64,000 nucleotides of DNA from Lunularia cruciata (GCA_948567375.1 OX419757.1:67897836-67961835); one strand, 5' to 3'. Shown: positions 44,900-59,370, numbered from the stretch's first letter. The notes: generated by a model not told the origin, from the sequence alone. Program-made: numbers and translations.

Positions 44900-47800
44900 G
44901 AGGCTATATCTAATGTATAGGCCACGGAGCATCTGCCTCAAGGTACTCAGCAGCAGTAGGTTAATTAGGGTTTGGTTTTTGGGAATCGGTGATTTTATTC
45001 AGATTTTTGCTATTGTCATCCATTCACAATCAAGGTAAATATGATAGTATTTTTTTCTAATAATTGAGAAAATTAATTTTAAATTTTTTAATTTCTAATA
45101 ATATCATGCAAAATAAAATGATTAAGTAGTAGCGTCTTATATAAAGAATTTATTTGATGACATAACAACATTTTATTTAATTTCATTTAATAAAATAACG
45201 AAATAACTGTTCATATCAATTGCTGGTCAATTTTATTTAGTTGTATTCATTTCAATCATAATTTTGAAATCTATTCTATGTTAATCCCTAATAAGAATTA
45301 CTAATATTCTTAATACACTAGATTGATAAATTTAATAGATTATGAGTAAAATTATCACCTCATTAATAAAAAATTTAACTTTATTTGCAAGCTGCAAATA
45401 TTTGTAATTAAACTAATGCAAGATTTTGAGTAGTGCAGCTGAATAAGGAATATTCACTATGTTAAAGATTCGTCTTGAAAAGAGTGAATTTTTTATAATA
45501 TCTATAACATCTAATTATGAATTACTGAAATAATCATTTGATAGAAGCTATATTCAAACTATTACCATCAAATATATGTTAGAGAGAAGAAATCTGTATT
45601 GAACTCAAGTTATCATGGACTTTAAATATATGTTCTCAGCGAGAGTAAAATATATCCTAAAGCTAAATCTTTGATATGAATGATACTCATAATGATTTTA
45701 TATCTAATAGTTATCTTTTGAATGTAATAAAATATAATCTATCATCTAAAATGATTATACAACTTACTTTTTTATCAATCATAAATTAAAAAATGTAATT
45801 ATTTGATGAATAATGATTTATAGTCCATATAGATATAAAATATGCATGTCGATATTGCATTAACCTTTCTTTTATGATGTGCAGATATATAATCATGTTT
45901 AAGTTCCAAAAATAAGATTTATCATATTTTTAATTATATTTTTAATTATTTTAATTAAATTAAATTAATTATTACATATGCTCATATTTGCAAGTAATCT
46001 CATATCTATCTTATTGAATATATAATAAATGCACATAAGATAGAATATAATGAAAAATGAATTAAAACATTTATACATCTCAAACACAATATCAAAATAG
46101 AAATGAGAATGTGATATATATATATATATATATATCTTTCCCTCTTAAATCTTAAAGAGAGTTTCTAAGTGTTATCCCCTCACAAAGATATTTTTAAGCA
46201 TTATCATTAGAATACAGAAGTAGAATACTCATAAGATAATTATTACGATCCAATTTCTTGTAAGAATAAATTTCAGATATAAAACAATAAATTTATATAG
46301 TCAAATAAATTTGAAATAGAACTTCATCTTGTTAATATGTGACTGAATTTCTAGTGAAGTTTTTGTCAATCGTATTCATAAGAAATTTAGTGTATTATAT
46401 TATGTTTTTAAAATTCAAGTCTTCCTATGTTCTATTGAATCATTCTATTTTAACAGGTAATCTCATTGCATTTTATTCATACACAAGTAGTCTAAATAAT
46501 TCAAAAAATTAGACTATTTTATCTAGTATAAAGTAAGTTATTATATATAACCTTCACTGTATTTGTATAATATGATCATCAATATAATAGTGGTTTACAA
46601 TGTTTAATATAATAGCTTATATTATGGATGTATATTTTTTAACATTGTGAAGAAATTAATTAATATTTATATTTATATTAGGAAATCCTAAGGTATGAAT
46701 CATCTTAGAAAATAACCTTTCCATACCATTAAGCTATCTCTTAAACAATATGGATAGAAAGGCAATTGTACCTTACACTTCAACAACAACTCGGTAATAA
46801 ATAGTATCATCTAAGCTATTAGAAAGTTAACAACTATATCATTCTAACCGTTTGCTTATTTAGGGAGAATTGAGTCTTCAAATTGAAATAACTGAGCTTT
46901 ATTATTCATATATGTTTTGATAGTTTATCATATTTGATACTAAAAAAAGAGGCCTAAATATTAAGAAGAAAGAATAAGTTGTTGATTTCTCTTCTATTGA
47001 GTTTGAGATATTTAAGATAATTACTTAAGGATTTGAACTCATAATTTGTATCCCATTTTGAATTATTTTTTCCAAAGTTATATTTAATTTTACGACAATG
47101 AATAATATTGAGTTAAGCTTTATGTTATCATGACTAGCTTGGCCATGATCTCAATACATAGTATATTCTCTTTCAAGAGATAGTATATCCGTGTATGTGA
47201 ATATTTCTTTTTTGAAGAGATATAACATCTAGAACATCCTAGAACAAAGGACAATCTTTTATAAGGTCAAATAAAAATCAAATTGGAAAGAGGTAATATG
47301 TTTCTCTATCACATCTTAATACGTGCCTCTATCAACTCGTGAAGAACATTCATATCTTGAATAAGAAGTCATGCACAGTTTTTGCTCCTCTCCAAGGAAA
47401 CACATTCTGGTGTCATTTGGCCTAGAAAGAAACTGTATCTCTAGTATTAAAAGTATTTATTATCATGTGTTAGAGAATTTTTATGTCTTAAATAAGAGGT
47501 TATTTGCAAGAGCTTCAACCTCCATTTAAGTGAGTTGTTTTTAAAAAAAATAAAAAATAACAGCGATGATATTTATCTTTTTTGACAAGATATTGATTGA
47601 TAGATTTACAATATCTTCTCGTAGAAAGAGATTTGTCAAGCATTTTACCTAGAGAAGACATTTATCTTTATGTTTCATTTAAGAACAGACACTTTTCAGT
47701 CATACAATCTAGATAAGATGTTTGTCTCTTCATAGTAGTTAATTTAAGAGACTGATTTTGTTCAAAGGACTTTTAAGATTGATCGAAAGAAATGTTTAAG

Positions 47801-48502
47801 TACTTCAACTAAAAAAGCAGCACACTTCTTTGAGAAAAAGGTTGTACATAATAGTTTCAAGTTCGGCTTATAGTACTAATAGAGGTGAATGAGACAGATA
47901 TAGTACAAAAAGGGCAGAAAATTATTGGTAATTAAGAAGAGGAATAATGAAAGGAAGTCTATAACTTTAGTTTAGAGAGATGTTTATCCTTAAGCATAGA
48001 TTAGTATGCACCTTTTTAAAGGTTTCTAAATTGAAAGAACGGGTTGAGGCTTATAAAATGCACCAAGTAGAAACTAATAGGTGAAACGTTACTTTTGCAA
48101 AATTAAAAAGAATAACAAGAAAATTTTATTTGTATTATATTATGAATTGAATGAAATAATATTCTTTCATAAAAAAATTTGAATTTTTTATAAGCCTCCA
48201 TCGTATAATTCAAATATATTTCATAGATGAGGATTCCACTTGCCCGTTTACAAGGTATTCTTAGAAACGAAAATTTCTCTTACATAATCTTTAAGACAAC
48301 TATTTGAGAAAGAGAGTTCAAACCAAAATGGGACCTCAATCCAGACCACTTTAATATCCACATCTCGACTAAGAAATCGAGTAATGAGGTTCATGTATTA
48401 AAATCTGAGGCTATATTATCTGCATACGAAACGTTCATTTTGCATTTACATTATATAAAAATACAAAACCTAACATAATATTAAAAAAATTAAGATATTG
48501 GT
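44900..48502. other. very AT-rich stretch without recognisable gene
   Basis: Markedly AT-rich throughout, with a (TA)n microsatellite at about 46113-46135. No RT, integrase, transposase or LTR could be read. Composition and the sharp edges near 45000 and 48500 suggest a decayed mobile element or a heterochromatic tract; this is an inference. Confidence 0.45.
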
Positions 48503-48572
48503 GTTTAGCCCATTTTACTTCGTTTGTGACGATATCTTCCCATCCTTCTTGTTATCCTCCGTGTCCCCTTTT
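48503..48572 (-). repeat. DR95 diverged copy 12
   Basis: The plus strand reads TTTAGCCCATTTTACTTCGT, then TCTTCCCATCCTTCTTGTTA and GTGTCCCCTTTT. The alignment spans almost the whole element but with more substitutions than other copies. It sits exactly at the right edge of the AT-rich tract. Confidence 0.65.
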
Positions 48573-51500
48573 CGAAAATAAAAAATAAAAATAAAATAAT
48601 CTTACAGTAATTCAACTGGATACATGTCCACGGAAAAGCCAAGCTTTTGATCTCGAGTACTGTGTACAAACCTAACGACGCCACTTGTCTTAACGGGTAT
48701 GCTTATTGGATCTGGATTGGAGGTTCATTCCTGCACCTCCTCCGCACACCAGGGTTTGGAGGGGATTCTATTTGTGGCAAGGCTCCCACCTTAACCGCCG
48801 GCCGCGAATCTGCAGCCAGCTCCAACCTGGCAGTCACAGCTAGCGTGGTCCCTTCTTATTGGCTTGGCGGAGATATCGCATCTAGAGGTTCGTTAGGGCC
48901 AAGTATCAAGATCTGAGTAATCCAAAAAGAGCCGAATGAAGTACTAGTCGAAAGTTAGTCTGTCGTATTAGTGAAGGACGTCTTGTTCCCAACCTGCCTT
49001 GGTAGGGACACCTTAAGCGCGAAGCTTGAGAAAGGTGGATTATTCCATGTTTAATACGATTATTGTAACAATATACAAGTATGTGGGTCTCTAACATATC
49101 CATTTTATCTGCGACACATATTTGCAAACAGTTTACTAAAGTATCAACTTTCTACTCAAGTAATGTGACTGTATACTAATTTTTCATCTTTACAGTCCTT
49201 TTCCACATTAATCTACAGTTTCACGTCATGAAGGCTTTCTATAAAACGTGTGCACGCACCTTGGTGAACTCCAACTGTAATCTTATCGAAATAGATATTT
49301 AGCTTATAACCAGTTCAAGATGAAGCGGTGGACTTTCTGTGCTTCAACGGTAATTTACTTGAAGATATTTGTGAATCTATGCGGGTAAATTGAACGAAAA
49401 TTTTGAGCGATGTGAAAACTCCTGTTATAAAAGATGATGATATCATTCAACATATTCAACAAAGTTGACATCATCGGCGATAGTTGTTGTCACAACAAGC
49501 CAACTGCAAAATTCAATAGCACTCGTTTTTAAAGTCAAGGCACATACTTCACATAAACTTCGACTTATTTATCCAGACCAAGCCATGTATGCATTTGGAA
49601 GTAAGTGCATCAAGCTACAAAATATTAAAAACATGTTGAACTTTGCTTTTCAGACTATTCGGGTAGAACTACCTGTACTTTCGCGTGTCGGTCACCAAGG
49701 AAGATACGCGAGATGACACGGAATTTGGTATGTTGCTTTTGGTTGTGTAATCTCTAGTCGGGACATATGTTGAACGACTTGAAGTCCTGCAGATGAGCTC
49801 ACGGTTGAGTCATCAAAGGAAGGAGAGGAACTAGCCTTGCAAAAGTGCCACATGGGAATGAAAATAATCTCAATGTGGATTCTCATATTTGTCGCTTTTG
49901 AAAGTCGGTTTAACAATCTGAAACTTGTGGATGGCTTCGAATTATTGAGCTTATCATGAAGAATAGAAAGTTCAGGGTGATTACGTATGATGCTTTGCAA
50001 AGATGGTGTTTGATGTGTGAAGATAATTTAGGGACACTTGTTACTCTTTTCACCTTACAGACGAAGAGTGAACTCATACAAGACGTGAGGAGACAGCTGT
50101 TGATGACAAGTGACAGTTACTACTGTTGATCCTTGGTGACTCAAAAGGCTCTTCGATGCATGTTGAATTCGTTACTCGTCAACAAGAAAGTCATCAACCG
50201 TATGATCCAGATTGTTGGTATACAACGTCATAGGTTAGAATCAGAGACATGGGAACTCTATAGCCAGTACTTTGATCGACTGGAAAGCCGGCAAGTTCGA
50301 TCCGGACCAGTATAGCGTGAGGGGCAAGCGTTGATTTTTGTAACTACTCAGAGCTTGTTCGGAGTACCGAACAACATGTCCAACTATTCATCAACAGAGC
50401 AAGATACTACAAAGTGGAGAATCTTGGAGATCAGGACACTTGATTTTAGGCTTGTTGGGAAGAAAAAGTTCACACTATTCATCAGTCAATGATAGATAAT
50501 AATACATTGCCGATCACTGCGGTTGTATCCCTGGAATTTGGAACTCTGCAGCAACTAGAACTCATCCTGGAAAAGTTGTAAAGACTGTATTTGTTACTCT
50601 TCTCTTCTGTGTTTTGGAGGTGAACAAGCAAGCTCTCTTGCAATTGCCTGACATAGCAGAACCTACGGCATGCCAGAAGACTACAAAGCCAAGCCAGTGA
50701 TGATCAATGTGATGAGGTGCTGGAATCGCACTCACTGCAGTCGTGCTCCAGATGATGTTCTCCTGATTCTAGGGGTGCTGGGTGCAGAAGATGTCCAAAT
50801 GAGCAAAAATTCATGACAACAATATGTACAGGTGGCTCTCCATTAGTTGCTTCTCGAACACTGCTTTCCACTACTGAATCTCATGAGCAAAACCTATCTG
50901 CATCTTGTTTTCACAGTCACCTCAAACACAATTCCTTCACGGGATTGATCCTTCTGGGATCTCAGCTCGTAAGATTGATTAAGAAACGGAGCCCATTATC
51001 GTTATGTCATCCATATCTTCAACCGAGAAGGAAATTGTTATAGAGCTCTTTGTCAATTAGAGTTTAATATCCTGACCACCAAACAGTAGTTGGTTCAAGT
51101 GGGCTTCTTGCAACAATCCACCTCAAACTGCTAAAACGGGAGTGCACCAGAATCACCTGATGCCCTCAGAATGCTATGTGCTGAAAGTTTAGTGTTTCCG
51201 AATGTTACTGACAGCAAGGACCTTTGCAATCACAAATGTCAGGATCGTCAATGATAGACTCAATGCTGTTAAATACTGTAGTTGCTTCCAGTCGATCGCC
51301 TCCGTAGCTCTTATTTCTTTAACCTAAAGTTTGTTCAGGTTGATTTACGTCCGAATCTGTTTTCGAAGAGTTAAAAGCACATCGTTCAGAATTTACTCTC
51401 CACAATCTGAGGTTTCTCACACATGATACCCGTCTTTGGCCTCCTTCCACAGGCTTTATAGTCGATCTCTGTTTGTGCACTTTTTGGTGCCTTGTACTCC

Positions 51501-52120
51501 CCCTTTCTTTTTCCTTGGAATATATACTATTTCGCCCGGTTTCCCCCTCGTCCTCGTACACTAAGTGTCAATAATCTCGTGGGAGTAACGGGAACGCTTT
51601 TAGTTTACCTCTTAGATATCGGCTGACATGAAAATCTCATCGCACTTTATCGAAAGAGGAGATTCATCTTATGTGGAAAGTCTGCACTCATGTCACTGAG
51701 GATCCCAGTCATGCAGGTGCATATCCTGCAGTTACAGTGTACTTACGTTGCTCTAACGCATTGGGGTATAAGTTAGTAGAGTCCTATTTTCACTTTGAGT
51801 TGTCTTTTGGCGTATATGATCAACCTGGAATATACAGTCTTTCAGAATATATGAACATTCCTGACTGGTCTCACAATCCCTTCCTAGATGCTGCAGGTTT
51901 TCAAAGTTGGACTTCAGATATACCCGTATCATCCAAGGAGAACAAGCAATAAACTCGTTCACCACTTAATGTAGCGCAGACTAGATCAAGGCATCCATAT
52001 TTCCTAACATACACGTATTAGAATGCCCTGACTAGTTGCCATCCACAATACTCAAAGTGTTTTCTTGTTAACAAAGATCCAAGATAAACTTCTAGTACGC
52101 ATCAAAACGGGTGGTCGACA
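48573..52120. other. no gene recognised; GC-richer island at 48640-48916
   Basis: The island at 48640-48916 contains an 89-codon open frame without an ATG at its start and with no recognised domain. An ATG-initiated 93-codon frame at 51671-51952 (plus) is also unrecognised and within chance. An octamer TACTGTAG lies at 51274-51281. Confidence 0.35.
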
Positions 52121-52195
52121 CTATCTTAGAACTCATATCAATCAATAAACCACCCTACATACCATAGAAAATGCCTTACTAAGAGTGAGATATTT
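52121..52195 (+). repeat. 75-bp repeat, left copy
   Basis: Aligns without gaps to 62547-62621; I count about 15 mismatches in 75. Shared words include AATCAA, ATAGAAAATGCC and GTGA-ATATTT. The two copies are direct repeats 10.4 kb apart, flanking element C and the Harbinger relic. Confidence 0.7.
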
Positions 52196-53800
52196 TAGGA
52201 CCGTTCAAATGCAAAAATTATGGGTTTCTCTACTGAAGTCAGTCAAATCCATAAATAATTTTATGGGTACCCGTGAAAAAGTAGTCACAAAATTGAGAAG
52301 TCCGTATAACTTCGGGTAGGGGCTGTGTTTACGGGCCATTTCACGTTCCTCTCCCGGTGACTAGTGGGAGGGGGTGACAATAGTAATAAAGATTATTCTC
52401 AATAAAACATGTGATGAAGTCGAGTATGCAGTGTGGCACAAAGCATGGGTACATAGATAAAACTATAACACGTGTTCACCAAGAGAGACCACTCATACTT
52501 GAATTCCCCGCTTTGATAAATCACCCTCCTCAGTCTCCGACATGTATGTTTTGATTAGAGTTCACCACACTGAAAGTGAAGAGAGGCCCGACAGATGAAT
52601 AGAACGAGGTTGCTAAGTAAATTCCGCAGCGGACACAAACTCTCGGAGTGAAATCTGCAATTTCAGCATGAATGGTCACCTTTGAAAATTAAAGATTCGA
52701 GAGGAATGGAGCAAGTTCAAAGTCCAAATGAGATCAAGCAAAGATCAATTTTGCCCTAGTCAAGTGACATTTGTAGCAATTCTTCATTAAATCCTATTAG
52801 ATTTCAAGACCTTATGGGGATGGTATCCATGGGACTTTCAACTAGTGCCAAACTCAAAGCAAAGGCAATGTAGAGTTTGGAACCGAAGGGAGGAAGTCCA
52901 TGGGGAGCAAGGGAAGGGGGAGGAAGAGAGGTTTATTCCCTTCCCATTATGCTCCATTTTTAGATTACCTAGATAACCCAAAACATTTCAAACACATTCA
53001 TGGGTAGTGCCAAGCAACATATACAAAAGAGCATTGCATTTAGGCACATGGCTACTTACTTGGTGAAGTTCAGAGAGGATTCCCAGAGTCTATGAATGGT
53101 GAGAAATTATAAAAGAATGGGCAAGATATTTGATATCATACAAGTACACTTGGGAATGGAAAGACAAATCCACAAGAGATGGCTTGATAGAAGTGAGTTC
53201 AAATGGAGATGAAGAACAATAGATCATAAATTGAATCTCAAATGTCCACATTTCGGGAGGATTGATTTGATGGTTGGAGGGTGTGCCAATATCACACCCC
53301 TCGCATTGGTCCCCTCGCATTGGTAAGTATGGGTGTGGGAAATTGTGTGAAAGACAAAATATGGCATGCAAAGAAGATAAAATGTGAGTCATCCATGAGG
53401 AGGAGGAAATGATAAGAGATGCTACTCCTTTATCCTTGGGAATTACATTTCATGAGACAATGCCTTAGTACACAAGACCCATATGTTATATATGCACTAT
53501 ATGTAGAAGATCCGACTATTGATTTGCTAGAAGAGGAGAGTAGATCTTATTCCGTTGTTACACTATGTATCTCATATTTTGACCATATTACACATTGGAT
53601 AGTGATTTCAATTAAGATAATTCTAGATAGGGATACATATTCACTTTGTAACGTCTAAGAAATCATTATATATTAAATTTGTGAGTTTTGAGTGAGTAAA
53701 GAAATAAAATTTGGTCAATATGAATGAGTTTATAAATGTGAATCAGTTTAGTGAATATATGGGACGTGACTTGTTTAGTGAATATGAACTAAAATATATG
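52196..53800. other. no gene recognised
   Basis: Purine-rich AT-rich DNA. TGTAACGTCTAAG at about 53648 looks like an LTR start, but I found no partner, so I do not call it. Confidence 0.35.
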
Positions 53801-53805
53801 TAAGT

Positions 53806-54095
53806 TGTGAAATGTAGCACATTTGGTGATTAAACATGCACCATTTTCATTTAGTGAAAAGGAGAAAGTTGGAGACTGAATGCTATCAAGGTTGGCATGG
53901 GTAACCAAGGGCAGGGGTCCAAATCTAGATGAGGTATTGCTGCCTAAAATATATGGAAGTGGTGAAATGAAAAAGCACATTTGGTAACTATTCATGCACC
54001 ATTTTCATTTAGTAAAAAGGTGAAATTCAAACACAAAATGCTTTCAAGGCTGGCAAGCATAACCAAGGTTAGGGGTCCAAATGAGCAATCACTCC
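53806..54095. repeat. diverged tandem duplication (~157-bp period)
   Basis: GTGAAATG...GCACATTTGGT, then CATGCACCATTTTCATTTAG, AATGCT-TCAAGG and AGGGGTCCAAAT occur in the same order at 53806-53927 and 53963-54090. Possibly part of a non-coding region of element C. Confidence 0.7.
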
Positions 54096-55900
54096 CAAGG
54101 GGTAGGTGTCAAGAGAAGAAATTTCTCTCAAGGCAAGGGTCCAAATGGGGGATTGCTCCAAAGGCTCATGGATGGATGAAGAGTCGTTGGCAACATTGGA
54201 CAAGGTTGTAGGTCTAGAAAGCACATAGGTCACTTATAGGTTCTAGATAAGGTAGGGGCTGAGAGTGGTCTCACTTGCCCAAATGAGGTCAACAGGGATC
54301 TTGCTTGCCCAACTAGGGTCGGGACAACAATCAAAAATCATTTAGTGCATCCCAAACAAAAGAAACCATTTATTGTCCTTTAATATGAATTAATATAAAT
54401 TCTAAATTGAAAAAAATCATGTGGTTGGAAAATAAATCATGTGTAAAAGACCAAGCAACTAAAATAATTGAAAAAGAAAGCAACAAATGTGGTTGAAAAG
54501 GAAATCATGAGATAAATGTCCAAGTAGATTGTAAAATGAATCATGTGGTTGAAAAAGACTAAGTACATTGCAAAACTACTCATGTGTCTGAAAAATAACT
54601 CATACAATAAAAGTCCAAGTGCATTCAATTCAAGGACATAAGCTCATGCTTAACAAGAAGAGGAGATGAATGCTCAAATGAATATATGTAAATGAAGGAA
54701 ATGTACATATAAGCATTACACATATAGGCACTCTACTACAAGTAGTAGAAGTACGATGACCATATCATGTGGTAGAAGTAGTGTGAACTAGATCATCTAT
54801 TGTGAGATCTTTTGAATCAATATCAAGTGGGAGGTGCTCCACTCTATTCTGCTATAGTGATGCATCTAGTTATACAATACTAGGTCTACATATCAACACT
54901 AGACTATATCTCCACATGAGCTCACACTCCCTACCATGCAATGAAGGGTCTTGAAAGGCCGTAGCTAAACCCTCATATGGATCTGCATTGTAGTCCCTAA
55001 AACAACCTGAAGTCTATTCCTTGGTGGGGAACTCAATAGCAAAAAAGGGAGTGGTACTCATAAATTACTACAAAGGAGCTATCAAGAGGTCCCATCATGA
55101 TGAGTTGTGTGAATCTACTACTCTCAATAGAAGTAGATTAAATGATGGAGGATAGATAACACCATGGAGATGGTTCTTAAAATAAAAAAGGAATGTATTA
55201 TCCACTATCAATATCTCTCAAAGTGATAGACCTAAATCAGTAAATACACTATAAGTTTTATGGGTGAAAGCTCTCAAAAGAAGTGAAAGTATACATTTTT
55301 TACCATTTTGGAGTGGATTTCATAGATATATTAATGAATTCACCAAACCTTGTGATTCTACTAGTGATATACTATAGAGTGTAGAATTTGATAAGTTATA
55401 TTTTGTTATGATGCAATGGATCTAAATATACCAAATCCTCTTCCTTTCAATATTTACATAGAAATCTATTATGTAGTTAGGTCAAAATTAATGTTTAGGG
55501 ATTTTGTAGTTTGCAATTTCAATAAGAGTATTATCAACAAATGATAACCTCTTAGGTCCCAATGGTAAGGTTGATAATCTATGCCCCTTCTTGAGTGATC
55601 ATATTAACTCTATATTGAAACAAGAAGTATATATATTGAGAGTCCATTGTGTGTACAAACCATGGAGCCATAGTTGTAGGATTTGATGCAAGGAATCCAT
55701 GGGATGTTGAACAAGTTCCAAGAGATAAAGATGACAACAGAGGCATTACAATCCAAGTACATACATAGTCAAGAGCGATAATGCAATGCAAGAGGGGAGA
55801 TTGTCCCAAATGACCCAATGACAATGGCCAAAGTACATGAGAATCACCCACAATGATGACATATTGTTGAATAGGGGTTCAACAATAAAACCACATTGTT
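54096..55900. other. decayed DNA upstream of element C; no domain recognised
   Basis: The 5' LTR of element C would be expected here, but no match to the 3' LTR region at 59551 was seen. ATTGTTATCATAGATGA near 55894-55910 is similar to a degraded initiator-tRNA primer site. Confidence 0.35.
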
Positions 55901-56099
55901 ATCATAGATGAAGAAGACATACAAGATTCTAGCCTTACAAGGGATAACACTCCATGGGAGCAGTGTAGAATTGGATCTCAAGAATGAACCAATACTTGTA
56001 ATTATTCATAAGAGAGATCACAAATCATTTTGCACTCATGTTTGCATGTAGGTACTTGATTGATAACACTCTCAATTGGTATGATCCTTGGGGACAATT

Positions 56100-56440
56100 A
56101 GTATTGGTAAAAGAAAGAGAAATCACTTTGAAGGAAATGCAAGAAAGGTTGTTGAAGAATTTCTAATCTGTAGACTCTATATAGATGGCTCAAACCCGAC
56201 TATGAGAGTATAGCATACAAGAATACATGGAAGTATTTCTTTATATATAGATTACTATAACTTATATGAGCTCAACATAAGCTCTTGAAAACTTCAAATG
56301 GGTATTAAAAGAACAAATTAGACAAGAGTTAACTGTACAAAATCCTTGCTTAGTTTTTGAAGCTATTGCTTGTGCTCAAAGAATTGTAGGAGCACTTGGA
56401 GAAGGTGAAATGGTAGCTCCAATACAACACCATTAGACTA
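56100..56440 (+). pseudogene. element C gag relic
   Basis: Frame fragments end in LKEQIRQELTVQNPCLVFEA and QRIVGALGEG. This matches the C-terminal part of the gag capsid domain of chromoviruses (L-P-I---L----P-----A---A---E). Multiple stops are present. Confidence 0.6.
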
Positions 56441-56483
56441 AAATACCGCACTTTGGTGGACCTATTAGATTTCTTAGCTTGTT

Positions 56484-57344
56484 ATGATGGATCTTGAGAA
56501 TATTGTGGATAGAGCACTACAACCCCATGATAGATTGGCAAAGGAAATAGTGAAAACTAGCCAATGTAAGACATTTGGAGATAAGCTAAGATCCCAAAGG
56601 CAAGAATTACCTCTCTATGTCATATGGACAATAGCTATATGTAAGAAAAATAGGTATTTCTTGGGCCTAATAAGAGAAATCCAGAGTGCACAATTTGATG
56701 GACAAATTCCTAAGAATTTGAAAGATATGGCAGATGAATTTAAAGATATTTTTTTAATGATTTACCTTCAAGATTATCACCCAAAAAGGAAATTAGACCA
56801 TAAACTTTAGATACTTCCTAGGAAGACATCTCCTTGTAAATCCTCATCTTGAATTTCACCTAATGAGTTGTGTAAGAGTGCAAGGGCTCAAATCAAAGAA
56901 ATATTACAAAAAGGGTTCATCCAACTCAACATATCACCATATGGAGCTCTTGTCTTGTTTATGAAGAAGAAGGATGGTATGTTGTGGGTGTACATTGACT
57001 ATTGGACCCTAAATCAACAAAAAATGAGTAACAATATCCAATACCTCAAATGGATGACCTATTTGATCAACTCAAAAGAGTATAACACTACACCAAACTT
57101 GATTTACGTTGATTATCACCAAATCAAGATTATAAAGGAAGACATGCACAAAAGTGCATTTCAAACAAGGTATAGTCACTTTGAGTACCTAATGATGTTT
57201 TTTGGCCCCATCAATGCACGGGCCACTTTCAGGAGCATGATGAATGATATATTTTTTCCATACTTGGATAAGTCTATTATCATTTTTCTAGATGATATCT
57301 TAGTATATAGTAGGACAATGAAAGAGCTAAAGCAACAGTTATGA
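56484..57344 (+). pseudogene. element C reverse transcriptase
   Basis: The segment 56690-56810 encodes the pre-RT entry (PKNLKDMADEFKDIF...RKLDHKL). After a stop-containing gap, 56868-57344 is open for 158 codons. It contains KEILQKGFIQ, SPYGALVLFMKKKDG, VDYHQIKI, a changed FGPINARATF (usually FGL-NAPATF), and an intact IIFLDDILVYSR active site. It is a different subfamily from A and B, with different sequence throughout. Confidence 0.85.
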
Positions 57345-57550
57345 GAAGACTTAGGCTTTATGAAAGAATCAATTGTAGGCCAAAAACTCAAAGTGCAAGT
57401 TTGGCAAGTCTTAAGTAGATTATTTAGGTCATGGAGTAAGTGCATAAGGTATCCAAGTTTAATAGATAAAATAAAAGTCATTTAGAATTATGGTGCTTTA
57501 GAGGATCAAACTAAACTCAAGAGTTTCTTGAGATTAATTGGGTTTCATCA

Positions 57551-57975
57551 TTGATTTATCAAGGACCTCTCCCCAAGGTTGCACAACCCCTCATATCATT
57601 ACTTGACAACAAAAAGAAATGGATGTGGGGAACCACATATGGACTTGCCTTTCAAGTATTGAAAGACGTATTACTACATGTATCAATCTTGAAATGGTAT
57701 GTTCCTAAACATCCTATCAAGTTGGCTACAAATGCATCAAGCATTGCAATAGGAGCAATTCTACAACAAGAATGGGATGATAGATGGCACTCAGTTGCAT
57801 ATTTATCTCAAAAATTATTATTGGTAGAGTAGAATTATCACACCACCAAACAAGAAGAGTTGGCAATTATCCTTACTACCAAACATTGGAAGCACAATCT
57901 TGCCAAGAAGGAATTTGTAGTAAAGGTAAACCACAAACCACTGATCTACCTAGAGATACAAAAAGATTTATCTTA
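57551..57975 (+). pseudogene. element C RNase H
   Basis: Plus-strand motifs are KWMWGTTYGLAFQVLKDVLL, LATNASSIAIGAILQQ, and in the next frame NYHTTKQEELAIILTTKHWK and VVKVNHKPLIYL. The first catalytic Asp (usually TDAS) is Asn, and TDHKPL has likewise become VNHKPL, so RNase H is inactive. Confidence 0.8.
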
Positions 57976-58229
57976 TAGATAGATATGTTGTGTAATGTCA
58001 AGGTAACAATTTAACATAACTATGACAAATATAGAACTAAGAGAGCAAGAAGCAACTTGCATATGCATTGACCTTGATGCCATACAGAGAAACCAATTAT
58101 AAAGGTCAAGATGAACCTAGATATTTAGACAATGATTCTTGATGCTACAAAGATTGACCTATAGATTGAGGCGCTCAATCATCCAAAGGCATCACCAATA
58201 CCCAGGGAATTACCTTCTTGGATAGCAAG

Positions 58230-58930
58230 TTATGGATTCTTGATACTCCAAACCTACAAACCACCATTCTAGTTGAGTTTCATGATTCTACCATTGTAGG
58301 TCATGTTGGAGTGGACAAAACCTTTGATATCATTAAACAACATTACTATTGATCCAAAGATGGGGAAAGATGTGATGGAGTATGTTTGAAGCTGCATATT
58401 TTGTCAACAAAATAAAACCTATAATCAAGCTCTTGTGGGTCTTCTTCAACTCCTCCCTACCCATACACAATATTAGGAGTAGGTCATATGGATTTAGTTC
58501 GTGAATTTCCCAAGATTACCTTAGGTCATGACTACATTGTAGTCTTTGTGGACCAACTAAGCAAAATAATTCATTTTTGTCTTATAACCAAGGATGTGAC
58601 TACACCACAATTAGCTCAATTGTACATAAATACGGTCTCACCATGAACTATCTCAAGTGCTCATCATAGACCACAACACTCAATTCACTAGTTTGTTTTA
58701 GAGAACACTCTTTGGAGTCTTCAAATCCAAACTTGCAATGTCCATGGCATACCATCCACAAACCTGTGGAGAAGGAGAGAGGGCCAATCGCACTATCAAG
58801 TACATGCTACAAGGCTTCACTCTACAGGAGCAAGAAAGATGAGACACACAACTTCTCCTAGTGGAATTTGCATTTAAAAATTTAGTGAATGCATCAAAAA
58901 TATCATATTTTTCCTCCTCATGTATGGAGA
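58230..58930 (+). pseudogene. element C integrase
   Basis: Fragments in several frames are GHVGVDKTFDIIKQHYY (zinc domain), GHMDLVREFPKITLGHDYIV (first Asp), QVLIIDHNTQFTSLF (second Asp retained) and AYHPQTCGEGERANRTIKY (Glu retained). Stops and frameshifts break the chain at least five times. Confidence 0.8.
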
Positions 58931-59370
58931 ACATTCTTTCACAACTTTGAGCATGGTAAAGGTGAATCCCTTGGCTACAAAAGTTGATGCCACCAATACT
59001 TTTGTGTCTTAAATCCAACAAGAGGTGTAAAATGCCAAGAACAAGTTGTGGATAGCCCAAAATTTCCAGAAACAATATGCAAATGCACATCAATAGCACA
59101 TGGAGTTTGAAGTTGGAGATCAAGTATGGCTATCCGCAACCAATATTACATTAGTTGGCTCTGTAAGTATGTATCTTGCTTTATTTGTCCTTTTCCCATC
59201 ATTTGATGAGTGGGAGAAGTGGCATATCACCTCAAGCTAACTCCACACATGAAAATTAATTTATTGTTATATGTTTCTTTGCTACAATAATGCACCTTAA
59301 CCTCCATACAAGAAGCTTGACCTTGTTGAACACTCATTGATAGAACGGAGGAAAACAAAGTCAAGTGCAT

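Noticed and set aside
48647-48916. 89-codon frame in a GC-richer island.
   Set aside because: It lacks an ATG, has no recognised domain, and GC-rich patches give longer chance frames.
53645-53700. TGTAACGTCTAAG as the start of a 5' LTR for element C.
   Set aside because: The presumed 3' LTR at 59551 starts differently, and no partner sequence was found.
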